Assembly: GCA_024508725.1 (NCBI GenBank)
Contig: JANINS010000001.1
Location: forward strand, 305,837 to 369,836
DNA: 64,000 nucleotides
Reading direction: 5' to 3'
From: Chitinophagaceae bacterium
GTDB taxonomy: Bacteria > Bacteroidota > Bacteroidia > Chitinophagales > Chitinophagaceae
Shown: piece by piece, positions 43,064-50,567 of the stretch
Numbering within the stretch: the first letter of the stretch is position 1
Layout: each line of letters opens with the position of its first letter
The notes under the pieces: model-generated
Databases searched by the model: none
Seen by the model: the letters and a program-made list of their open reading frames with translations, nothing else
Told to the model about the DNA's origin: nothing
Program-made: the position numbers and the translations under genes

Positions 43064-44125
43064 TTATATAGTTTTCAAAGAGTGTTCTACCGGCATCAGC
43101 ACTTTGGCTTCTACCAAACTACCATTCTTATCGCTTATCTGGAAACTTGCTTTCGAGCCGTATAATAATTTCAGTCTGTTTCGTGTACTGGCAAGTCCAA
43201 ATCCATCAGGATTTGTATTGCCATTTAATTTACCGGTATTCTGTACGATCAATTCATGTTTATCATTCCTGAAATCGGATATGATCCTGATCGAACCTCC
43301 ATCCTTTTGTTTACTGATGCCGTGCTTAATGGCATTTTCAACAAGTGTTTGCAACATCATTGGCGGAACAGGAAGATCTAATGTGTCTTCATCGATCTCG
43401 TATTCAACCTGTAGCCTGTCTTCGAAACGAATATGTTCCAAAGCCAGGTAATCTTTTACAATATTCAGTTCTTTCTCAAGCGGAGTAGTTTCGGCTTTCT
43501 CTGCCTGCATGCTACTTCTTAAAATATTACTCAGTTCTGTGATCGCAGTTCTGGCTCTTCCAGGATTTTCATCCACCAAAGCCCTGATGCTGTTCAATGC
43601 ATTGAAAATAAAATGGGGATTAATATGAGCTTTGATCGTTTTCAACTCCAGCTCTTTTACCATTCCCTGCAATCGCATTCTGTCTAACTGCTCCTGCCTG
43701 CTTTTCAATACAAAATGATAAGAGAAATAGATCAGGTTCCAGATAGCAAGAATCAGGAAAAAGCCAAGCGATGTTCTAATGGTTTTATTCATCAGTGAAT
43801 ATTGCTGCATCTGTTCCATTTCCCATCCAAGAGAGCTCTCTAGAAAAACCGTTGTAAAAGCCCAGGCGAAAGCAAAAAATAAAGTAGCCGCAACCACGAA
43901 TAATATCTGGTACCTGATGAAAAGCGATAACAAATTGGTGACCTTGTACAGGTATCGCATCAGGTGCGTAAAAGCAAAGCCTAGTAATGCGTCAAGGAAA
44001 AGTACGTCGTAGAAAAAATCGTAGCGTCTTGAGCTGATGGTTACATAAAAAAAGATGTATACCAACACATAAGCACTCCAGCCAACAACCTGGCACCACC
44101 AATAACCTTTTACTCTGTTTTTCAT
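43064..44125 (-). CDS. LytS-like sensor histidine kinase (His_kinase family)
   Basis: Start chosen at ATG 44125 (MKNRVKGYWWCQVVGWSAYV). The 353-residue kinase has four transmembrane helices (residues about 10-30, 40-65, 75-100, 120-140), a short helical linker and the His_kinase domain with the phosphoacceptor in LKAHINPHFIFNALNSIRALV (seen as ELKTIKAHINPHFIFNALNS). The HATPase_c domain includes PPMMLQTLVENAIKHG and NPDGFGLASTRNRL. No separate sensor domain is present, so the membrane part probably senses. It is co-transcribed with the LytTR regulator. A box TATCTTTA just upstream may be its -7 element. Confidence 0.95.
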   Translation of the reverse strand: MKNRVKGYWWCQVVGWSAYVLVYIFFYVTISSRRYDFFYDVLFLDALLGFAFTHLMRYLYKVTNLLSLFIRYQILFVVAATLFFAFAWAFTTVFLESSLGWEMEQMQQYSLMNKTIRTSLGFFLILAIWNLIYFSYHFVLKSRQEQLDRMRLQGMVKELELKTIKAHINPHFIFNALNSIRALVDENPGRARTAITELSNILRSSMQAEKAETTPLEKELNIVKDYLALEHIRFEDRLQVEYEIDEDTLDLPVPPMMLQTLVENAIKHGISKQKDGGSIRIISDFRNDKHELIVQNTGKLNGNTNPDGFGLASTRNRLKLLYGSKASFQISDKNGSLVEAKVLMPVEHSLKTI

Positions 44126-44271
44126 GTGCAATAAAGATAGACCCGCCAGCATGTTAACATCTTGCCGATTCGTGATTAAAGGTAAAATAGCTGGCTATCT
44201 GGCTGAAAATATAGTAAAATCTTGCATATTGTGGATTTTTACTGGGCAAATGAGCTATAGGGGTACTATGA

Positions 44272-44298
44272 ATCTTTCGTTGCGTCGCACTCTTCAAC
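44272..44298 (-). repeat. Intergenic element, GCGACGC type (copy F)
   Basis: On the minus strand GTTGAAGAGTGCGACGCAAC followed by GAAAGATT. It lies about 150 bases upstream of the LytS start, in the same sense, in the divergent gap to the gene at 44346. Confidence 0.75.
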
Positions 44299-44345
44299 TG
44301 TTGGATGATAATTGACCAAAGTATAATTTTAGCTTTATTGCTAAT

Positions 44346-45185
44346 ATGAAACAAACTATCCTTATTTGTATCTGGTTTTTAGCTGTTACAATGATCAAAG
44401 CACAGGCTCCCCGTTTTATATTTCTCGATAGTTTGTCATTTAATCTTAGTCCGGTATCACCTATTGTGGTCAAAAGCCGTCACTATACAAGAACGGAAAG
44501 TTATTCTGTTAAGCTAAAATCTAAAGACACCAACAGCTTCGTCTCGTTTTATTATAACGACAAAGGATTAACGGAACGAACCGTAATAAAAAGAGAAAAA
44601 CGTGACAGCCTGGTTTTACAATTTACCTACGATTCCCTTTCACGAATGATCAGGAGAAGCACCTACGTCAAAGGAGTTATGTTATCTGAATACACTGCAG
44701 ATTATTCACTCGATTCAATAGTTCGATCTAAAGAAGTGGACTCAAGTGGTAAAATAACAGATGCCAGGGTTTCCTACTACAATCAATACAGGCAACTTGT
44801 AAAATTCGAACAATATGATAGTTCTGGAAAGGTGTATCAAACTACCATTTACCAGTACAACGATCAACATCTTCCTGAAAGGGCAACTCAAACAAGTGGC
44901 ATCAGGCAAATATTTGATAACATGTATGAATATTCTGATTCAAAGCACGGCAGAACAGTTCGCATTTATGAAGTGTTTGGTGGTTATAAAAGATTGATCG
45001 AAAAGATGCAGTATAATAGCAGGAATCAGCTGGAGAAAACGATCTCGTACGCTTATTATAATGGAGCTAAAGTTTACACGGCAGAATTTGAATATTATCC
45101 TGATGGAAGCGTAAGATCATATGAAGGAGAATATCATTACAGCGGATACCGATACAAACAGGTGTACAATCATTTCACTAACTAA
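44346..45185 (+). CDS. Exported protein with YD-like repeats
   Basis: A 279-residue protein with a signal peptide (MKQTILICIWFLAVTMIKAQ). The mature part consists of short beta-hairpin repeats of about 20-25 residues with Tyr/Asn/Asp-Gly or Ser-Gly turns: FYYNDKGLTERT, FTYDSLSRMIRRS, SYYNQYRQLVKFEQYDSSGKVYQ, YQYNDQHLPERA, MQYNSRNQLEKT, FEYYPDGSVRSYEGEYH. They resemble RHS/YD-repeat or MORN-type units common in secreted Bacteroidota proteins. A carbohydrate- or surface-binding role is possible but not shown. It stands alone, tail-to-tail with the M20 amidohydrolase (4-base overlap). Confidence 0.8.
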   Translation: MKQTILICIWFLAVTMIKAQAPRFIFLDSLSFNLSPVSPIVVKSRHYTRTESYSVKLKSKDTNSFVSFYYNDKGLTERTVIKREKRDSLVLQFTYDSLSRMIRRSTYVKGVMLSEYTADYSLDSIVRSKEVDSSGKITDARVSYYNQYRQLVKFEQYDSSGKVYQTTIYQYNDQHLPERATQTSGIRQIFDNMYEYSDSKHGRTVRIYEVFGGYKRLIEKMQYNSRNQLEKTISYAYYNGAKVYTAEFEYYPDGSVRSYEGEYHYSGYRYKQVYNHFTN

Positions 45186-46363
45186 AACTTTACCGAAGCA
45201 CCCAACCAGGCCATCATTCCCATTCCGATCTCGATGGCTTTTTCATCAATATTAAATAAAGGCGTGTGTACATTGTGAATGATACCTTTTTGTTCATTCC
45301 TAACACCAAGTCTGTAAAAACAACCTGGGATCAACTGAGTATAGTAACCAAAATCTTCTGCACCCATTCTTATCTCTGTTTCTTCAACATTTTGTTTACC
45401 CATAAAATCTTCTGCCAGCTTCCATGATGTTTCAGTAAGAATGTCGTCATTATCAACACATGGATAACCAACATCGATATGCAGATCAATTTCAGCACCC
45501 AACGCATGTACCAGTTCGGTGGCATGTTTGGTAATGAGTTGATGCGCTTTTCTTCTCCAAACTTCATCCATGGCTCTGAAAGTACCCATCAGCTTCACTT
45601 CGCTCGGGATAACATTGGTGGTATGTCCACCCTGGAAAGAACAGATCGATAATACTGAAGGTGAGATTGGACTATTATTTCTCGAAATGATCTGCTGCAA
45701 ACTCACGATCAATTGTGATGCGATCAAAATAGTGTCTTGTGTAAGATGCGGAGCTGCAGCATGTCCACCTTTTCCTTTAATGGTAATGTATATCTCATCG
45801 GCACTTGCCATCACTCTTCCTTTCCTGAAGCTAAGCTTACCCACTTCTAAAGATGGATTTACATGCAAACCAATAATGCCTTGTGGTTTTGGATTCGTAA
45901 GCACTCCATCTTTGATCATCAAACTCGCACCACCGGGATTTTTTTCTTCTCCGGGTTGAAAGATGAGTTTAATGGTTCCTTCGAACTCCTCTTTCAATTC
46001 ATTCAGAATTTTTGCAGCACCCAGTAAGCATGTGGTATGTACATCATGACCACATGCATGCATCACACCTTCGTTCAGAGATTTATACTCAACAGTATTT
46101 TGTTCGTTGATGGGAAGTGCATCCATATCACCTCGTAAAGCAATACAACGACTCTCCGGGTTTTTTCCTTTGATCAATGCAACAATACCCGTGCTTGCCA
46201 TCACTTCAAAAGAGATATTCCAACCAGATAGTTTTGACTGAACAAACTTGCTTGTTTCAAACTCCTGGTAACTCAGCTCAGGATGAGCATGCAGGTGACG
46301 ACGAACATCAATAAATTCAGGAGAATATTGTTGTGCAAGTTCTTTGATCCTTTCCTTGAGCAT
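45182..46363 (-). CDS. M20 family metallo-amidohydrolase
   Basis: A 393-residue M20D-type peptidase/amidohydrolase. It has RRHLHAHPELSYQEFETSKFV, the metal-binding ACGHDVHTTCLLGAAKIL (His, Asp, His), FQPGEEKNPGGASLMI (Glu-Glu) and the C-terminal GAEDFGYY (Glu/Asp) plus HNVHTP. A dimerisation domain lies in the middle. Members hydrolyse N-acyl amino acids or hippurate-like amides; the exact substrate is unknown. It is the last gene of the leftward deoC-aldehyde dehydrogenase-SPOR run and starts nine bases after the SPOR gene stop. Confidence 0.94.
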   Translation of the reverse strand: MLKERIKELAQQYSPEFIDVRRHLHAHPELSYQEFETSKFVQSKLSGWNISFEVMASTGIVALIKGKNPESRCIALRGDMDALPINEQNTVEYKSLNEGVMHACGHDVHTTCLLGAAKILNELKEEFEGTIKLIFQPGEEKNPGGASLMIKDGVLTNPKPQGIIGLHVNPSLEVGKLSFRKGRVMASADEIYITIKGKGGHAAAPHLTQDTILIASQLIVSLQQIISRNNSPISPSVLSICSFQGGHTTNVIPSEVKLMGTFRAMDEVWRRKAHQLITKHATELVHALGAEIDLHIDVGYPCVDNDDILTETSWKLAEDFMGKQNVEETEIRMGAEDFGYYTQLIPGCFYRLGVRNEQKGIIHNVHTPLFNIDEKAIEIGMGMMAWLGASVKF

Positions 46364-46372
46364 GGCGGAAAG

Positions 46373-46804
46373 TTACTCTATAATTTCTTCATCATCAGCA
46401 GGCGGCGTGTATTCAATCACATCAGGAACCACATACACACCCTGGGGATAAGCTTTTGATAATACTTTTCTAAAAGCTTCAGCATCTTCCTTTTTCAGGA
46501 AATTACCGATGCGAATACGGAAATATGGCGATTGAAAAACGGTATAGGTTTTCTCATCAGGATATTTGGTAAGAAGCTCCGCTTTAAGGTTTAGTGCTTT
46601 TGTTCTGTCAGATGTGCTAATAACCTGTACCCGAAATCCTTTGTACTGTCCATTACTCGTCATGCCTGCCGTTCGCTTATTGATCGCAGCCTGCTTGGCA
46701 GTAAGCACATCCACACGTGGATCTTTCTTAACTACAATACTGTCTTGTGCAGATGCAACAGCATAAGTAAAGAAGAAAGATATTGCTACAAGGATCTTAT
46801 ACAT
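46373..46804 (-). CDS. SPOR domain protein, exported
   Basis: A 143-residue protein with a signal peptide (MYKILVAISFFFTYAVASAQ) and a SPOR domain at about residues 58-128 (GFRVQVISTSDRTKALNLKAELLTKYPDEKTYTVFQSPYFRIRIGNFLKKEDAEAFRKVL), which binds glycan strands lacking stem peptides at division sites. The C-terminus is acidic (YTPPADDEEIIE). It sits between the half-length aldehyde dehydrogenase gene and the M20 amidohydrolase gene. A cell-wall role fits better than a metabolic link with its neighbours. Confidence 0.9.
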   Translation of the reverse strand: MYKILVAISFFFTYAVASAQDSIVVKKDPRVDVLTAKQAAINKRTAGMTSNGQYKGFRVQVISTSDRTKALNLKAELLTKYPDEKTYTVFQSPYFRIRIGNFLKKEDAEAFRKVLSKAYPQGVYVVPDVIEYTPPADDEEIIE

Positions 46805-46853
46805 AGCAGGATTTTGAATGAAGTTATTGCAATAGGTTTAAACGTATTGTTAA

Positions 46854-47816
46854 CTAGTACTTACCACCACCGCTACCAATATTTTCAATTGGATGCCAGG
46901 TTGTTTTGATCTCTTGCGTATCTAATATAAAATATGGGCTTTCACCTTTATCAGAGAACCAGTCAACATCGTTATATAACAGTACTCTTTTTACATTAAG
47001 TGATGCTTTTTCCTGGATATCTTTTTGTATGAGCTCGTCATTTTCGCAGAACACAACTGCATTTACATCCATGTGAGCAGCAAATTGCGTTGCAAGTTCT
47101 GATGGCTTTCCTGTAAGAATATTCACCACACCACCCGGAACATCAGATGAGTTGATCACCTCTGCAAATGTGATAGCGCAAAGTGGTTTACTTTCAGAAG
47201 CAAGAACGATGATCGTATTGCCACCGGTAATTGCAGGAGCAATGACCGAAACCAAACCCAACAACGAATTATTTTGCGGAGCGATAGCTGCGATAACACC
47301 AGTTGGCTCAGGAACAGAAAAATTGAAATGAGAAGATGCAACAGGATTTACCGATGAAAATAATTGCTGGTACTTGTCACACCAGCCAGCGTAATAAATT
47401 AATTTGTCGATGGAAAGATTTACTTCCGTTTCCGCCTGTGCTTTGGTGCTATCCTGCTTCATCAGCTCATCAACAAACTGAGATCTTCTACCTTCCAGCA
47501 TTTCAGCAATGCGATATAAAATCTGTCCACGATTGTTCGCAGCTTTTGCAGCCCAACCTTTTTGAGCTCCTCTTGCAGCAATTACCGCATCACGAAAATC
47601 TTTTCTGGAGCTAGTACAAACATTGGCAAGCTGCTCTCCTTTTCTATTGGTAGCAACATAATACCTGCCTGATTCAGTTCTTGGAAACTGACCACCGATA
47701 TATAGCTTGTAGGTTTTTAAAACTTCCAAACGTTGAGCCTGTGCTCCATTACTTTGCACTTCTTCTACCTTTGGAGCTTTAGCCGCTGTTTTCTTTTTTA
47801 TTGTTGAAGTTGCCAT
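46854..47816 (-). CDS. Half-length aldehyde dehydrogenase-like protein without catalytic cysteine
   Basis: Start chosen at ATG 47816 (MATSTIKKKTAAKAPKVEE). The 320-residue protein aligns with the N-terminal NAD-binding half of aldehyde dehydrogenases: YIGGQFPRTESGRYY, AAKAANNRGQILYRIAEMLEGR, YYAGWCDKYQQL, PTGVIAAIAPQNNSLLGLVSVIAPAITGGNTIIVLASESKPL, SSDVPGGVVNILTG. The usual catalytic NQGxxC segment and C-terminal oligomerisation domain are missing: after NAVVFCENDELIQKDIQ the chain ends in a short unrelated tail with GSGGGKY. The end is not a frameshift that I can see. The tandem with a complete homologue 86 bases upstream suggests a regulatory or structural subunit. Confidence 0.85.
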   Translation of the reverse strand: MATSTIKKKTAAKAPKVEEVQSNGAQAQRLEVLKTYKLYIGGQFPRTESGRYYVATNRKGEQLANVCTSSRKDFRDAVIAARGAQKGWAAKAANNRGQILYRIAEMLEGRRSQFVDELMKQDSTKAQAETEVNLSIDKLIYYAGWCDKYQQLFSSVNPVASSHFNFSVPEPTGVIAAIAPQNNSLLGLVSVIAPAITGGNTIIVLASESKPLCAITFAEVINSSDVPGGVVNILTGKPSELATQFAAHMDVNAVVFCENDELIQKDIQEKASLNVKRVLLYNDVDWFSDKGESPYFILDTQEIKTTWHPIENIGSGGGKY

Positions 47817-47901
47817 AAATACAATTTGAACGCTGATTATTATGATTAAGGCAGATTTATCATGATATATCATAACCATCATGATGATCTGCGTTCCGCT
47901 T

Positions 47902-49377
47902 TTATACTTTTAAATATGCCGATAATCCATGCAATCCACCTTCTCTACCAAAGCCACTTTCTTTATAACCACCAAACGGAGCAGTTGGATCGAACTTATT
48001 ATATGTGTTAGCCCAAACTACACCAGCTCTCATCTTCGTGGTAAGGTTAAATATTTTTGAACCTTTATCTGTCCACACACCTGCACTCAAACCAAACGGA
48101 GTGTTGTTGGCTTTCTCGATCACTTCATCATCTGTTCTGAAAGTTTGCACCGTTAACACCGGACCAAAAATTTCTTCCTGTGCAATCCTGCTACTCTGTG
48201 CAACATTCGTGAAGATGGTTGGCTTGCAGAAAAATCCTTTACCAGGCAAATTGCAAGAGCTTTGATACATCTCTGCACCTTCATCAGCACCGATCTTTAA
48301 ATACTTGTTGATGTTATCTAGTTGCTGACGAGAATTGATGGCACCAATGTCTGTATTCTTATCCATTGGATCACCAACAATGAGTGTTTCAATTCTATCT
48401 TTCAATTTCTGAATCACTTCTTCATACACACTTTCCTGTACAAACAAACGAGAGCCTGCACAGCAAACATGTCCCTGGTTAAAATAAATTCCGTTGATGA
48501 TTCCTTCAACAGCCTGGTCGATCGGTGCATCATCAAAAATTATGTTGGCTGCTTTACCACCCAACTCAAGTGTTACTTTTTTATTCGTTCCGGCAACCGC
48601 TTTCTGAATGATCTTACCAACATCAGTTGAACCGGTGAAAGCAATCTTATCAATGCCGGGGTGATTCACAATTGCAGCACCTGTTTCACCAAAACCCGTA
48701 ATGATATTTACTACACCTTCTGGCAATCCACTTTCCTGAATCAACTCTGCAAGTTTCAATGCTGTTAACGGAGTTGTTTCAGCAGGCTTCAATACAACTG
48801 TATTACCACAAGCCAAAGCCGGAGCAATTTTCCAGGCTGCCATCAGCAAAGGAAAATTCCATGGAATAATTTGTCCTGCAACACCCAATGGCTGCGGAAT
48901 TCTATTTGGAAATGCATACTGCAACTTATCAGCCCAGCCAGCATAATAAAAGAAATGATTTGCCACCAAAGGCACATCAACATCTCTTGCTTCTTTGATC
49001 GGCTTACCACCATCCATCGATTCTATCACAGCAAACTCTCTTGCCCTTTCCTGTATCAATCTTGCAATACGATAAATGTATTTACCACGTTCTTTCGGCG
49101 GCATTTTCTTCCAAACTTTATCGTAAGCGGTTCTTGCAGCTTTCACAGCTTTGTCAACATCTGCTGTATTCGCTTCTGCTACTTTTGCAATCTTCTCTTC
49201 GTTAGCAGGATTGATCGTATCAAAATATTTTCCTGAAGTTGGTTTTACAAATTGTCCACCGATAAACAGGTCATATTTATCTTTCAACTTCACATGACTT
49301 GCACTTTCAGGAGCCGGAGCATAATTCCAACCCTGGTTCAGCTTCAACTTAGGAACTTCTTTATTTGATTTACTCAT
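47902..49377 (-). CDS. Aldehyde dehydrogenase, full length
   Basis: A 491-residue NAD(P)-dependent aldehyde dehydrogenase with IIPWNFPLLMAAWKIAPALACGNTVVLKPAE (NAD binding), FTGSTDVGK, catalytic Glu271 in LELGGKAANI and the catalytic Cys305 in NQGHVCCAGSR. It converts aldehydes to acids. The genes deoC, this enzyme and its half-length homologue lie in a row, so it may oxidise acetaldehyde formed by DeoC from deoxyribose-5-phosphate. This is inference from context. Confidence 0.95.
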   Translation of the reverse strand: MSKSNKEVPKLKLNQGWNYAPAPESASHVKLKDKYDLFIGGQFVKPTSGKYFDTINPANEEKIAKVAEANTADVDKAVKAARTAYDKVWKKMPPKERGKYIYRIARLIQERAREFAVIESMDGGKPIKEARDVDVPLVANHFFYYAGWADKLQYAFPNRIPQPLGVAGQIIPWNFPLLMAAWKIAPALACGNTVVLKPAETTPLTALKLAELIQESGLPEGVVNIITGFGETGAAIVNHPGIDKIAFTGSTDVGKIIQKAVAGTNKKVTLELGGKAANIIFDDAPIDQAVEGIINGIYFNQGHVCCAGSRLFVQESVYEEVIQKLKDRIETLIVGDPMDKNTDIGAINSRQQLDNINKYLKIGADEGAEMYQSSCNLPGKGFFCKPTIFTNVAQSSRIAQEEIFGPVLTVQTFRTDDEVIEKANNTPFGLSAGVWTDKGSKIFNLTTKMRAGVVWANTYNKFDPTAPFGGYKESGFGREGGLHGLSAYLKV

Positions 49378-49416
49378 AAGTTATTTTTTATGAACCCGGC
49401 AACAGAATGTCTATTT

Positions 49417-49443
49417 AGCTTCCGTTGCGTCGCACTCTTGTAC
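49417..49443 (-). repeat. Intergenic element, GCGACGC type (copy G)
   Basis: On the minus strand GTACAAGAGTGCGACGCAAC followed by GGAAGCTA. It lies 40 bases upstream of the aldehyde dehydrogenase start, in the same sense, directly behind palindrome copy 2. Confidence 0.8.
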
Positions 49444-49467
49444 TTTTTGTTCTTCATTGAACTTTTT

Positions 49468-49554
49468 AGTATCGCAAAGAACGCTGAGTTTCCCGCAAAG
49501 AACGCAAAGCATCTTAGCGAACTTAGCGTCTTCTTTGTGTACTTTGCGATACTT
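49468..49554 (-). repeat. Palindromic word repeat (CGCAAAG type), copy 2
   Basis: Read on the minus strand it aligns along about 88 bases with 15787-15878 (AAGTATCGCAAAG, ACGCTAAGTTCGCTAAGA, CTCAGCGTTCTTTGCGATACT). It begins one base after the deoC stop codon and leads into element copy G, the same arrangement as copy 1 and copy D. Even the 24 bases between palindrome and element are alike. Confidence 0.82.
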
Positions 49555-49555
49555 A

Positions 49556-50473
49556 TCAATCAACAGAAAAATAATCTGCACTTTGATAAACCCCACTTCT
49601 CTCTTTCACCAATTGCATCAATACATCATTCGCCAAACTGCTTGCTCCAAAACGGAACCATTGATTGTTCATCCAGTCTGCACCAAGCGTTTCATTTAGC
49701 ATCACTAAATAATGCAAAGCCAGTTTAGATTTTGAAATGCCACCTGCAGGTTTCATTCCTATCATCTTTCCTGTCTTGTAATAGAAATCTTTTATCGCTT
49801 CCAGCATTACCAATGTTACCGGCATTGTTGCAGCAGGTTGTATTTTACCTGTAGAAGTTTTGATAAAATCAGCACCGGCATACATAGCAATATCGCTGGC
49901 TCTTCGCACTTTATCATAAGTAACCAACTCACCTGTTTCTAAGATCACTTTCAATCTTGCCTCACCACAAGCTTCTTTAATCGCAGCGATCTCGTCAAAC
50001 ACAAAATTGTATTCACCAGCTAAAAACTTTCCTCTTGAGATCACCATGTCAATCTCATCAGCACCACTCTCCACTGCAAACCTTGTATCATCTATCTTCA
50101 CACTCATAGGTGCTTGTCCACTTGGAAAAGCAGTAGAAACAGAAGCCACTTTTACACCACTATCACCAACACTTTGCTTTGCCAGTTTCACCATTGATGG
50201 GTACACACAAACCGCAGCCACTGTTGGCAAACCGGGATAAGCATCATGCAGGTGTCTTGCTTTGTAGCACATCTGCTTCACCTTGCCTTCAGAATCTTTT
50301 CCTTCCAAAGTAGTAAGGTCGATCATGTTGAGGACCATCTTTAGTCCTTCAACTTTCGTTTCCTTTTTTATACTCCTGGTAGTAAATTTTTTGGCTCTTT
50401 CTTCTATCCCAACCTGGTCTATTCGTGGAGAAATTCTAAAGTCGGGCAATGTATTTGAACTCATCACATTCAT
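49556..50473 (-). CDS. deoC: Deoxyribose-phosphate aldolase
   Basis: Start chosen at ATG 50473 (MNVMSSNTLPDFRISPRID); the frame extends further to 50542 through the secA terminator. The 305-residue enzyme belongs to the long DeoC group found in Bacteroidota and animals. It has MVLNMIDLTTLEGKDSEGKV, VAAVCVYPSMVKLAKQSV, VASVSTAFPSGQAPMSVK, DEIDMVISRGKFL, the Schiff-base Lys in GADFIKTSTGK, and MIGMKPAGGISKSKLA. It cleaves 2-deoxyribose-5-phosphate to glyceraldehyde-3-phosphate and acetaldehyde. The neighbouring aldehyde dehydrogenases could remove the acetaldehyde. Confidence 0.95.
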   Translation of the reverse strand: MNVMSSNTLPDFRISPRIDQVGIEERAKKFTTRSIKKETKVEGLKMVLNMIDLTTLEGKDSEGKVKQMCYKARHLHDAYPGLPTVAAVCVYPSMVKLAKQSVGDSGVKVASVSTAFPSGQAPMSVKIDDTRFAVESGADEIDMVISRGKFLAGEYNFVFDEIAAIKEACGEARLKVILETGELVTYDKVRRASDIAMYAGADFIKTSTGKIQPAATMPVTLVMLEAIKDFYYKTGKMIGMKPAGGISKSKLALHYLVMLNETLGADWMNNQWFRFGASSLANDVLMQLVKERSGVYQSADYFSVD

Positions 50474-50513
50474 ATCGTTAGAAATGAACATCAAAGTAAC
50501 AATTTTTCCAAGC

Positions 50514-50539
50514 AAAAGAGCCACTGAAATAGTGGCTCT
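50514..50539 (-). terminator. Intrinsic terminator of secA
   Basis: Stem AGAGCCACT / AGTGGCTCT with loop GAAAT; leftward it is followed by TTTTG. It lies between the secA stop codon and the deoC start. Confidence 0.75.
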
Positions 50540-50567
50540 CATTGAATTTTATAATAAAAAATAACGA

